From Rhodospirillaceae bacterium (GTDB lineage Bacteria; Pseudomonadota; Alphaproteobacteria; Rhodospirillales; Rhodospirillaceae), in NCBI GenBank assembly GCA_016937315.1, contig JAFGWD010000166.1, positions 1 to 6,934 of the forward strand: 6,934 nt of DNA. Direction: 5' to 3'. Of this stretch, positions 1 through 5,727 are shown piece after piece. The position numbers and the translations under genes were made by a program. Every line of letters begins with the position of its first letter. Position 1 is the stretch's first letter. Under the pieces are notes generated by a model. That model was given only the letters and a program-made list of their open reading frames with translations, made no database searches and was not told the DNA's origin.

Positions 1-1075
1 CCCCAAGGGTCGGCGCATGCACGGTTTTGCAATCAGCGTGGATCAACCCACCCCGATCCAACTCACCCAAAATCCCCATGATGCCACCGGCGCGGTGCAC
101 ATCCTCAACGTGGACGGTAGCAACGTTGGGGGCCACCTTGCAAAGACAGGGCACGCGGCGCGACAAGCGATCAATGTCGGCCATGGTGAAGTCCACCTCA
201 GCTTCCTGTGCAGCCGCTAACAAATGCAGCACGGTGTTGGTGGAACCACCCATGGCGATATCCAAGGCCATGGCGTTTTCAAAGGCCTCAAAGGTGGCAA
301 TGGAGCGCGGCAGCACTGAGGCATCGTCTTGCTCATACCAACGATGGCACAAGTCGACGATGGTCCGCCCGGCGGCAAGAAACAAGTCTTTGCGATCCGC
401 ATGAGTCGCCACCATGGTGCCATTTCCCGGCAAGGACAGACCCAAGGCTTCCGTCAAACAGTTCATCGAATTGGCCGTGAACATCCCGGAACACGACCCA
501 CAAGTCGGGCAACTGTGCCGTTCGTATTCCGCAACCTCGTCATCGGTCAGCGTATCGTCGGCGGCCTTAACCATCGCGTCGATCAAATCCACGGCAATGG
601 TCTTACCCTTAATCGTCACCTGACCCGCTTCCATCGGGCCACCGGACACAAACACCGTTGGGATGTTCAGCCGCAGCGAGGCCATCATCATGCCGGGGGT
701 GATCTTATCGCAGTTGGAAATGCACACCAACGCATCGGCGGTGTGGGCATTGCACATGTACTCCACGGAATCCGCAATCAAATCCCGTGACGGCAGCGAA
801 TAGAGCATGCCGGAATGCCCCATGGCGATACCGTCATCAATGGCAATGGTGTTGAATTCCTTCGCCACGCCACCCGCTTTTTCGATCTCGCGAGCCACCA
901 TCTGCCCCATATCCTTCAAGTGGACATGACCGGGTACAAATTGCGTGAAGGAATTAGCAATCGCGATAATCGGCTTACCGAAGTCTCCGTCCTTCATCCC
1001 GGTGGCACGCCAAAGCCCCCGAGCACCCGCCATATTGCGGCCATGAGTAGAAGTCCGTGAACGATAAGCAGGCAT
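1..1075 (-). CDS. ilvD: Dihydroxy-acid dehydratase, N-terminal 358 residues (3' end beyond the left edge)
   Basis: IlvD dehydrates 2,3-dihydroxy-isovalerate and 2,3-dihydroxy-3-methylvalerate to the 2-oxo acids in valine and isoleucine synthesis; it is a cytosolic Fe-S enzyme. The start is clear: the protein opens MPAYRSRTSTHGRNMAGARG and continues LWRATGM, the classic IlvD N-terminus, rather than that of the related 6-phosphogluconate dehydratase Edd. An AAGGATGGA ribosome site lies just upstream. Residues 122-129 are CDKITPGM (family signature, cluster Cys122), and 189-204 hold SCPTCGSCSGMFTANS with Cys195; both Cys numbers match E. coli IlvD. The segment NSFTQFVPGHVHL (41-53) has no cysteine, as in the E. 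coli-type oxygen-sensitive [4Fe-4S] enzymes and unlike the plant/mycobacterial [2Fe-2S] type; this cluster assignment is inference. The family is about 615 residues, so roughly 40% is missing off the edge. The reading frame is intact throughout. Confidence 0.97.
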   Translation of the reverse strand, partial: MPAYRSRTSTHGRNMAGARGLWRATGMKDGDFGKPIIAIANSFTQFVPGHVHLKDMGQMVAREIEKAGGVAKEFNTIAIDDGIAMGHSGMLYSLPSRDLIADSVEYMCNAHTADALVCISNCDKITPGMMMASLRLNIPTVFVSGGPMEAGQVTIKGKTIAVDLIDAMVKAADDTLTDDEVAEYERHSCPTCGSCSGMFTANSMNCLTEALGLSLPGNGTMVATHADRKDLFLAAGRTIVDLCHRWYEQDDASVLPRSIATFEAFENAMALDIAMGGSTNTVLHLLAAAQEAEVDFTMADIDRLSRRVPCLCKVAPNVATVHVEDVHRAGGIMGILGELDRGGLIHADCKTVHAPTLG

Positions 1076-1116
1076 GGCAATCCATCCTTGTATCAAACGT
1101 GTCCAAAGCCAATCGC

Positions 1117-1139
1117 GACGGGGGGAAAGCCCCTCCGTC
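1117..1139 (-). promoter_or_regulatory. GC-rich hairpin in the ilvD leader / downstream of the TRAP operon
   Basis: On the plus strand GACGGGGGG (1117-1125) pairs with CCCCTCCGTC (1130-1139) around a 4-base loop: nine pairs with one bulged T. It lies about 60 bases past the permease stop and about 40 bases before the ilvD start. No T-run follows on the minus strand (GCGATTGG comes next), so it is not a convincing intrinsic terminator. It could be a weak or Rho-assisted end of the TRAP transcript or a structural element in the ilvD leader. No leader peptide rich in Ile, Val or Leu codons was seen. Confidence 0.35.
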
Positions 1140-1158
1140 TACGAAACCCGTCCTTGGG

Positions 1159-1188
1159 TAAATACGCCCGATTCTGTCTGTCCGTCAA
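1159..1188 (-). promoter_or_regulatory. Candidate ilvD promoter
   Basis: On the minus strand TTGACG (1183-1188, 5 of 6 to the sigma-70 -35 consensus) is followed after 18 bases by TATTTA (1159-1164, only 3 of 6 to TATAAT). Transcription would begin near 1152 and give a leader of about 75 bases before the ilvD start. The promoter sits immediately after the end of the TRAP permease gene, so ilvD could be transcribed on its own. The weak -10 keeps this tentative. Confidence 0.35.
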
Positions 1189-1201
1189 CGCCGCGAGACG
1201 A

Positions 1202-2500
1202 TCACATGTGATTCGGCAGATAGGTCACAATCTCAGGGAAAATCATGATCAACGCGACTGCCAAAACCATCAACAAAAAGAAGGGAATAGCAGACTTGGC
1301 AATAAACAGAATATCGCGATTGGTCAGTCCTTGCAAAACGAACAGATTAAAGCCAACCGGCGGCGTAACCTGCGCCATTTCGACCACCAAAACGATAAAA
1401 ATACCGAACCAGATGGTGTCGATCCCCGCCGCCTCAATCATCGGCTGAATGATCGACGTGGTCAAAACCACCACCGAAATCCCGTCCAAGAAACACCCCA
1501 TGACGATGAAAAACACCATCAGAGCCGCCAACAAGGCATAGGGCGACAGATTGAACGACGCAATCCAGCGTGCCAGACCCGCCGGAATTCCGGTAAAGCC
1601 CATGGCCATGGTCAAAAACGACGCTCCAGCCAGGATAAAGGCGATCATGCACGACGTCCGCGTCGCGCTCATTAAACCATCAAAGAAAACACGCTTTGTC
1701 AGATCATCGGAAAACCATGCCAAGCACAACGACAAGAACACGCCAACTGCGGCCGCATCGGTAGGCGAAGCCATACCGGAGTAAATCGACCCGATGACGC
1801 CACCGATCAGGCCGATCACCGGGCCCAACCGCTTCAAACTGTTCAAGCGATCCCGCCACGTATAGGTCTCCGTCAAAGGCGGAATCTCATGCGGACACAC
1901 CCAGGCGCGGATCATGACGTAGCCCATGAACAGGCTCATCAGCATCACACCCGGCAAAACTCCCGCGACGAACAACCGCGCAATCGACTGATCGGTGGCA
2001 ATGCCATAAACGATCAAAATAATCGACGGAGGGAACAATAACCCCAAAGTCGCGGACCCGGCCAAAGTTCCCAACACCATTTTTTCGGAATACCCTCGGC
2101 GTATCAGCTCCGGGATTGACATCTTCCCGATGGTCACCGCTGTCGCCGCCGAAGACCCAGACACCGCCGCGAAAATTCCGCAACCGATGATGTTAACATG
2201 CAACAAGCGCCCCGGTAGACGCGGCATCCAAGGCACCAAGCCTTCAAACATATCGTTAGACAGGCGTGACCGGAACAGGATTTCTCCCATCCAGATAAAC
2301 ATCGGCAGCGATGCTAAGGACCACAGATTCGATGACCCCCAAATCGCGGTCGCCAACAGCGGCCCGGCGGGCGACGTGGTAAACACCAGCATCCCCAGAA
2401 GGCCAACCCCCAAGAGGGCCAAAGCCACCCACACGCCACACGCCAGCAACAGGAACATGAACCCCAAAAGGACGATTCCCGGAAGGATACTGCCGTCCAT
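1202..2500 (-). CDS. dctM: TRAP transporter large permease subunit (DctM family)
   Basis: Large membrane subunit of a tripartite ATP-independent periplasmic transporter. It forms the elevator-type transport domain that uses a sodium or proton gradient to move an organic acid delivered by the binding protein. The product is 432 residues, the normal DctM length, almost entirely hydrophobic with about a dozen membrane segments. Family motifs visible are GSSAATAVTIG (115-125), LGLLFPPSIILIVYG (152-166), GMASPTDAAAVGVF (242-255), GCFLDG (335-340) and TPPVGFNLFVL (379-389). The frame is open further upstream to 2581, but those 27 extra residues lie inside the preceding gene and are not hydrophobic. 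The ATG at 2500 gives the usual short N-terminus, and a G-rich stretch (GGGGGG) precedes it. It starts one base after the small-subunit stop (TAA-C-ATG), so translation is probably coupled. Substrate cannot be read from this subunit. Confidence 0.95.
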   Translation of the reverse strand: MDGSILPGIVLLGFMFLLLACGVWVALALLGVGLLGMLVFTTSPAGPLLATAIWGSSNLWSLASLPMFIWMGEILFRSRLSNDMFEGLVPWMPRLPGRLLHVNIIGCGIFAAVSGSSAATAVTIGKMSIPELIRRGYSEKMVLGTLAGSATLGLLFPPSIILIVYGIATDQSIARLFVAGVLPGVMLMSLFMGYVMIRAWVCPHEIPPLTETYTWRDRLNSLKRLGPVIGLIGGVIGSIYSGMASPTDAAAVGVFLSLCLAWFSDDLTKRVFFDGLMSATRTSCMIAFILAGASFLTMAMGFTGIPAGLARWIASFNLSPYALLAALMVFFIVMGCFLDGISVVVLTTSIIQPMIEAAGIDTIWFGIFIVLVVEMAQVTPPVGFNLFVLQGLTNRDILFIAKSAIPFFLLMVLAVALIMIFPEIVTYLPNHM

Positions 2501-2501
2501 G

Positions 2502-3044
2502 TTATTCGCCCCCCGCGCCAAGATCACAGGCCGTATCATGCCCATCCAAGACCAGGCGCACGGCGCTATCGACCATGGCAATGGCCAGGATGGCGGCTCC
2601 TACAGCAATCGGCGTTTGCGGAATCCACAACGGCACCGCGATAAGCCCGGAAGACAAATCTCCAAATTCATAACTGTCCCGGATCAATTCCCACACATAC
2701 CAGGATAGGAATGCACTGACGACGCCGCCCACGAGACAAACCGCGACAGACATAAAGACCTGAGTTTTGCGCGGCAGGTGCATCAAAACCAATGTCACAC
2801 GGATATGCGAACCATGGCGAAAGGCATAAGGCAGAGCCAGAAAGGATGATGCCGCCAGGAAGAACCCTGCGATTTCGGCATACGACGGCACCACCAATCC
2901 AATGGGGTTGCCCAAGAACAAACTGATACAATAATCCAAAATGTTAGCGCCCACCTGAAGCAAGACGATGACAAAAATCGCCATCAGGAAACCGGCAGCG
3001 GAGATACCGCTGGCCGCGTACAAAAGATCCAGACTTCGGCGCAT
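2502..3044 (-). CDS. dctQ: TRAP transporter small permease subunit (DctQ family)
   Basis: Small integral-membrane subunit of the TRAP transporter. In known systems it scaffolds the large subunit and helps dock the binding protein. It has 180 residues with four hydrophobic spans at about 13-33, 53-73, 97-118 and 143-163, the standard DctQ layout. LPYAFRHGSHIRVTL (71-85) matches the conserved loop before the third span, and PLWIPQTPIAVGA (138-150) the region entering the fourth span. Two in-frame ATGs exist, at 3050 and 3044. The AAGGA ribosome site touches the first ATG directly but stands six bases from the second, so the second (protein MRRSLDLLYAASG...) is the better start. It is followed after one base by the large permease, and is separated from the binding-protein gene by 117 bases that contain a stem-loop. 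Confidence 0.93.
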   Translation of the reverse strand: MRRSLDLLYAASGISAAGFLMAIFVIVLLQVGANILDYCISLFLGNPIGLVVPSYAEIAGFFLAASSFLALPYAFRHGSHIRVTLVLMHLPRKTQVFMSVAVCLVGGVVSAFLSWYVWELIRDSYEFGDLSSGLIAVPLWIPQTPIAVGAAILAIAMVDSAVRLVLDGHDTACDLGAGGE

Positions 3045-3050
3045 AACCAT

Positions 3051-3055
3051 TCCTT
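3051..3055 (-). promoter_or_regulatory. Ribosome binding site that decides the small-subunit start
   Basis: AAGGA on the minus strand abuts the upstream ATG (3048-3050) with no spacer and lies six bases before the next in-frame ATG (3042-3044). Normal spacing of 5-9 bases favours the second ATG and removes two residues (Met-Val) from the longest reading. Confidence 0.6.
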
Positions 3056-3119
3056 AGAAAATGCGTGGCCGACGGTCAAAAACGCACACCGGCCCAAACA
3101 TGGAAATTAAGAAACAAAT

Positions 3120-3148
3120 AAGGAGCCAACGCGGTTCGCTGGCTCCTT
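3120..3148 (-). terminator. Intercistronic stem-loop between TRAP binding protein and permease genes
   Basis: AAGGAGCCA (3120-3128) and TGGCTCCTT (3140-3148) form a perfect 9-bp stem around an 11-base loop, with a possible extra GCG/CGC pairing inside. Read on the minus strand, the stem is followed by ATTTGTTTCTTAATTTCC, a T-rich tail. It begins 13 bases after the binding-protein stop. In many ABC and TRAP operons such a structure stops part of the transcription and protects the upstream mRNA, so that the binding protein outnumbers the membrane subunits. Whether it is full or partial cannot be told, but no obvious separate promoter for the permease genes was seen. Confidence 0.75.
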
Positions 3149-3161
3149 TAAGAAGGGGAAC

Positions 3162-4139
3162 TTACATCTTGTCGTAAGCGGCAAGGATGGCCGCAGCTTC
3201 AGCCCCACCCTGCTTTTTCCAGTCCGCAATGATCACCTTACCAGCTGCCTGGAACGCCGCCTTCAAAGCCGGAGACGGCTTTTGCACCAGCATGCCGTTG
3301 TCCTTCAGGATTTGCGTCTTGGTGGCGGTTTCGGTCTTGCTCATTTCCCAACCGCGCACTTCAGCAGCAGAAGCAGCCTTCAGAACCGCCGCCTGAACCT
3401 TGGGTGACAGGGCGTCAAACGCCTTTGCATTGACGGCAATCACGTTCTTCGGCAACCAAGCCTGAACATCGTAGTAATACTTCACGAAGTCCCACGCCTT
3501 AGAGCTGGCTCCGGTGGCCGGAGACGTCATCATCGCGGCAACCTGACCGGTGGCAAAAGCCTGCGGAATATCCGGCACTTCCACCTGCGTCGGAACCATG
3601 CCCAACTCACGCGCCAACTTCTGTTGCAGCGCATTATAGGCACGCATTTTCAGGCCTTTGAGATCACCGGGGGTGGTGGCATCGAACTTGGCATAGAACC
3701 CCTGCGGCGGCCACGCGACGGAATACAGAACCTTAATCCGTTGTTTCGCCAGAAGCTTTTCGATAACCGGGCGAGACGCCTTCCACAACTTGGCGGCCTG
3801 ATCATAATCGGTCGCCAAAAACGGCAGGGAATCGACACCAAAGACCGGGTTCTCATTGGTCAACAAGGACAGAAAGAACTCACCAATCGGCACCTGATTG
3901 CTGCGGATTGCGTTTTTGATTTCCGGGTGCTTCACCAACGAACCCGCACTGTGCACCACGATCTTCAACTCGCCACCCGTGGCGTCTTCCACATCCTTGG
4001 CAAACTTACGCACGTTGATGGTATGGAAATCGGCCTCCGCATAGGGGGTCGGCATATTCCAGGTTTCCGCCTGCGCCGACACGGCGCCCAAAAGCGAAGC
4101 GGCGAACGCCGTCAGCGCCAATTTCTTGAGTGAAGGCAT
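3162..4139 (-). CDS. dctP: TRAP transporter periplasmic solute-binding protein (DctP family)
   Basis: Periplasmic receptor that captures the substrate and delivers it to the membrane subunits encoded downstream. The protein has 325 residues, typical of the family. A Sec signal peptide covers 1-24 (MPSLKKLALTAF..., cleavage expected after AQA, before ETW). The family core is visible at 155-170 (TTPGDLKGLKMRAYNA). Arg166 is the position that in structurally known DctP proteins binds the substrate carboxylate, so an organic acid ligand is likely. Other landmarks are EVPDIPQAFATGQV (187-200), the usual segment after the core, and the aromatic stretch WDFVKYYYDVQAWLP (216-230) in the ligand-cleft region. 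The start at 4139 is chosen over the in-frame ATG at 4169 because it places the signal peptide at the N-terminus and has a GGGAGA ribosome site; the longer form would add ten polar residues. The substrate is not determined. Confidence 0.95.
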   Translation of the reverse strand: MPSLKKLALTAFAASLLGAVSAQAETWNMPTPYAEADFHTINVRKFAKDVEDATGGELKIVVHSAGSLVKHPEIKNAIRSNQVPIGEFFLSLLTNENPVFGVDSLPFLATDYDQAAKLWKASRPVIEKLLAKQRIKVLYSVAWPPQGFYAKFDATTPGDLKGLKMRAYNALQQKLARELGMVPTQVEVPDIPQAFATGQVAAMMTSPATGASSKAWDFVKYYYDVQAWLPKNVIAVNAKAFDALSPKVQAAVLKAASAAEVRGWEMSKTETATKTQILKDNGMLVQKPSPALKAAFQAAGKVIIADWKKQGGAEAAAILAAYDKM

Positions 4140-4397
4140 GCTGTGGTCTCCCTGTTGTGTTTCACACACTGTCCGTCAAAAGTGAGGGCATATTTTAATC
4201 ATACCCACGCGAACCACCAGCCCTTGATTAATAAACGGGCATTTTTAGTTTTTAACCATTGGGTTCGCCCCGCTTTCGGCGAGGTGTTTGTATAACTTCA
4301 GGGTGTCAACCGCAAAAAGATTCATAGATCAGTAAGAAAAATTATCGCGACTCGCTGGCGTCATCACCACCACTACACGCTCCCCGCCCCGGCCACT
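4140..4397. other. Intergenic region upstream of the TRAP operon, without a recognised gene
   Basis: This 258-base spacer is AT-richer than its surroundings and separates dtd from the TRAP binding-protein gene. It must hold the TRAP operon promoter unless dtd reads through. A perfect TTGACA is present on the minus strand (4304-4309), but no -10-like hexamer lies 16-19 bases further on; TATACA at 4289-4294 is only 9 bases away. TATGAT (4198-4203, minus) is a good -10 but has no matching -35. No clear sigma-54 element was found. A terminator for dtd is also not evident; a T-run at 4335-4345 is preceded only by short, imperfect pairing. Confidence 0.5.
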
Positions 4398-4847
4398 TCA
4401 CCGAGGATCCCGCGTATCCATCAAAATCGTCACCGGCCCTTGATTGACCAAGGACACAGCCATGGATGCCCCAAACACCCCGGTTGCAACCGAGACCCCT
4501 TCGGCAAACAACAAATCGCAAAACAAGCGGTACAGTCGATCCCCTTCATCCGGCGGTGCCGCCAGAGAAAACCCTGGCCGGTTGCCGTTGCGCCATTGCG
4601 CGGCCAGAGTGAACTGGCTGACCACCAAGGCACCGCCCCCCACATCTTTAAGAGAGAGATTCATCTTTCCTGCATCATCGGTAAAAATCCGCAACGCAGC
4701 GATTTTCCGCGCCAGAAAAGCAGCATCGGCATCGGCATCCCCAGCCTCAGCGCAAAACAAAATCAAAAAACCCTGCCCAACTTCACCGACGATAACACCG
4801 TCAACCCGCACTGATGCCTCGGCAACTCTTTGAACCACCACGCGCAT
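4398..4847 (-). CDS. dtd: D-aminoacyl-tRNA deacylase (D-Tyr-tRNA(Tyr) deacylase)
   Basis: Cytosolic homodimeric enzyme that hydrolyses D-amino acids, and wrongly charged glycine, from tRNA, keeping translation homochiral. The 149-residue product compares with 145 in E. coli. Family signatures are all present: MRVVVQRV at the N-terminus, KMNLSLKDVGGGALVVSQFTL (61-81, including the SQFTL motif at 77-81 that forms the active site), RPGFS (90-94), and VNQGPVT (134-140), whose Gly-cisPro pair (137-138) reaches into the partner subunit and screens chirality. An AGGGAG ribosome site lies 6 bases or so upstream of the ATG. It is followed by 258 bases before the TRAP operon, so it is probably a separate transcription unit. 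The C-terminus is a few residues longer than the E. coli protein (MDTRDPR). Confidence 0.96.
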   Translation of the reverse strand: MRVVVQRVAEASVRVDGVIVGEVGQGFLILFCAEAGDADADAAFLARKIAALRIFTDDAGKMNLSLKDVGGGALVVSQFTLAAQWRNGNRPGFSLAAPPDEGDRLYRLFCDLLFAEGVSVATGVFGASMAVSLVNQGPVTILMDTRDPR

Positions 4848-4880
4848 CGTTTTCTCCCTGCCTTGCTTTGCGCCGCAGAC

Positions 4881-4899
4881 TAGGACGTAAACTCATAAA
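4881..4899 (+). repeat. 19-bp repeat, copy 1 (insertion-sequence-end-like)
   Basis: TAGGACGTAAACTCATAAA here matches TAGGACGTAGACTCATAAA at 6750-6768 in 18 of 19 positions and in the same orientation. It is preceded by C, giving CTAG, which fits the YTAR/TA target preference of the IS5 family. Similarity stops outside the 19 bases, so this looks like a solitary IS end or relic. It lies 34 bases upstream of the dtd start and could therefore influence dtd expression. The IS reading is inference. Confidence 0.5.
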
Positions 4900-4929
4900 G
4901 CCACAGCCAAAGAATTTCCAGGGAACAGA

Positions 4930-4963
4930 CGTCAAGATCAAAACCATATTTCCGGTCTTGACG
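4930..4963. repeat. Inverted repeat upstream of the tRNA gene
   Basis: CGTCAAGATC (4930-4939) and GGTCTTGACG (4954-4963) form ten pairs with one G-T, around a 14-base AT-rich spacer. Each arm contains TTGACG reading outward, one toward the tRNA gene and one toward dtd. It could be an operator, a chance result of two divergent -35 boxes, or a hairpin. No T-run follows, so it is not a terminator. Confidence 0.4.
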
Positions 4964-4986
4964 CAGGAACCTTTTCCGCATAAGTA
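4958..4986 (+). promoter_or_regulatory. Candidate promoter of the CAU tRNA gene
   Basis: TTGACG (4958-4963) is a good -35 box. The best -10 candidates are CATAAG (4979-4984, 15-base spacer, 4 of 6) or TAAGTA (4981-4986, 17-base spacer, weaker). The following AAAGCGCCTCC is GC-rich, like the discriminators of stringently controlled stable-RNA promoters. Transcription would begin near 4990, giving about 45 bases of 5' leader for RNase P to remove. The poor -10 match limits confidence. Confidence 0.4.
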
Positions 4987-5036
4987 AAGCGCCTCCTGCA
5001 CGGGCGGTGTCTTCGATTGCGTCCGTCGGGATCTGT

Positions 5037-5113
5037 GGCGGAGTAGCTCAGTTGGTTAGAGCACGGGAATCATAATCCTGGTGTCGGGGGTTCAAATCCC
5101 TCCTCCGCTACCA
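5037..5113 (+). tRNA. tRNA with CAU anticodon, most likely elongator tRNA-Met
   Basis: A complete cloverleaf of 77 bases with encoded CCA. The acceptor is GGCGGAG (5037-5043) with CTCCGCT (5103-5109), with G1 facing U72 as a wobble. The D arm is GCTC/GAGC (5046-5049, 5059-5062). The anticodon stem is CGGGA/TCCTG (5064-5068, 5076-5080) around loop ATCATAA with anticodon CAT (5071-5073). The variable loop is five bases, and the T arm is GGGGG/CCCTC with loop TTCAAAT. The discriminator is A73. It lacks the three G-C pairs at the base of the anticodon stem (GGG...CCC at 29-31/39-41) and the unpaired C1-A72 of initiator tRNA. Elongator Met is favoured by resemblance to alphaproteobacterial tRNA-Met; tRNA-Ile2 (lysidine-modified CAU) is the alternative. 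Confidence 0.93.
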
Positions 5114-5117
5114 ATTC

Positions 5118-5154
5118 AAAAATACCCCTAAGTCTTTGACTTGGGGGTATTTTT
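5118..5154. terminator. Bidirectional intrinsic terminator
   Basis: AAAAATACCCCTAAGTC (5118-5134) pairs with GACTTGGGGGTATTTTT (5138-5154): 17 pairs with a single G-T, around a 3-base loop TTT. The T-run lies within the stem on both strands, so it can end the tRNA transcript (plus), beginning 4 bases after CCA, and the exported-protein transcript (minus). The stop codon of the minus-strand gene (5153-5155) lies inside the outer end of the stem. Confidence 0.92.
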
Positions 5155-5596
5155 ATTGACCAGTTCCTTGGTTTTTGATCGGGGCGACCAAGAGTCCACG
5201 GGAAACACCGGTTTCGGTGGTGGGCTGTGGCACATTGGTCAGAACAACCGGTTCCGCCGAAAGCACAAAGGCTGGCTCCATCGGCTGTGCTGTACCCGAC
5301 GCAGGAGTCAGCACGGCTGGCGATCCAACGTCTGCCTCGGATAACGACGCTGCGGACGGCGTGGTTTTGCCTTCAACCCGCGCTTCCGAAGTCGGCGTTG
5401 CCGGATCAGAAGCCTTGATCCCTGCAACCAAACGATCGTCCAACCAAGATAGAATCTGACCCAAGTCTTCGACAACATCCGTCAGGGTTGCCGCCGGCGG
5501 TTCATCGGAATCTTGCGCCCACACGGACAGCGGCGCACTGGCCAAAAGCGCGACAAGTCCCACCAAAAGGCACCGTACACCCACACGCTCGACCAT
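5153..5596 (-). CDS. Small exported protein of unknown function
   Basis: I do not recognise this protein. From the ATG at 5596 it has 147 residues. It opens MVERVGVRCLLVGLVALLAS and continues APLSVWA, a Sec signal peptide with probable cleavage after Ala27 (VWA/QDS). The Cys at position 9 is at the start of the hydrophobic core and not in a lipobox. Residues 36-62 (ATLTDVVEDLGQILSWLDDRLVAGI) look like a single amphipathic helix. The rest, about 63-147, is rich in Pro, Ala, Ser, Thr and Val with few aromatics, suggesting a flexible periplasmic tail. The frame is open to a GTG at 5641, but that start would lie upstream of the candidate promoter; the ATG at 5596 has a GAGGGGG site six bases away. 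It diverges from the COG0523 gene and ends in the shared terminator. Coding status rests on the signal peptide, ribosome site and terminator. Confidence 0.72.
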   Translation of the reverse strand: MVERVGVRCLLVGLVALLASAPLSVWAQDSDEPPAATLTDVVEDLGQILSWLDDRLVAGIKASDPATPTSEARVEGKTTPSAASLSEADVGSPAVLTPASGTAQPMEPAFVLSAEPVVLTNVPQPTTETGVSRGLLVAPIKNQGTGQ

Positions 5597-5630
5597 ACCC
5601 CGCCCCCTCAGACACCTCCACCTGAAGAAA

Positions 5631-5660
5631 AGTATCGGCACGAAGTACCAGCCACGTCAA
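5631..5660 (-). promoter_or_regulatory. Candidate promoter of the small exported-protein gene
   Basis: On the minus strand TTGACG (5655-5660) is followed after 18 bases by GATACT (5631-5636, 4 of 6 to TATAAT). Transcription would start near 5624, leaving a leader of about 28 bases to the ATG at 5596. This position supports that ATG rather than the upstream GTG. No palindromic Zur-like or Fur-like site was seen in the 5597-5727 spacer. Confidence 0.4.
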
Positions 5661-5727
5661 CCGTGCCTTGACGACACCAACGGAATAGCCCAAGTCGAAA
5701 GCCCACACCTCGCCAAGGACCCCTGCA

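Noticed and set aside
329..790. Long plus-strand frame opposite ilvD
   Set aside because: It is the antisense shadow of a fully conserved IlvD sequence; it has no ribosome site or family likeness.
3624..4133. Long plus-strand frame opposite the TRAP binding-protein gene
   Set aside because: It is the antisense shadow of a clear DctP protein with signal peptide and conserved motifs.
4156..4168. Small palindrome TGTGT-TTC-ACACA in the dctP leader as an operator
   Set aside because: Five-base arms are expected by chance several times in a window of this size, and no known regulator site is matched.
4261..4286. TCGCC...GGCGA stem as a terminator upstream of dctP
   Set aside because: Only five or six pairs, and any T-richness follows on the plus strand where no gene needs termination.
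4304..4309. Perfect TTGACA on the minus strand upstream of the TRAP operon as a promoter
   Set aside because: No -10-like hexamer at 16-19 bases; the only good one (TATACA) is far too close, so it was not called as a promoter.
4335..4365. T-run preceded by GC-rich bases after dtd as its terminator
   Set aside because: The pairing upstream of the T-run is only four bases with an impossible one-base loop; no stable stem is present.
4801..5001. Minus-strand frame covering the region upstream of dtd
   Set aside because: It overlaps the dtd start out of frame, spans the IS-like repeat and the inverted repeat, and has no family likeness.
5037..5113. tRNA gene as an attachment site for an integrated element
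   Set aside because: No second copy of the tRNA 3' end and no integrase gene are present in the window.
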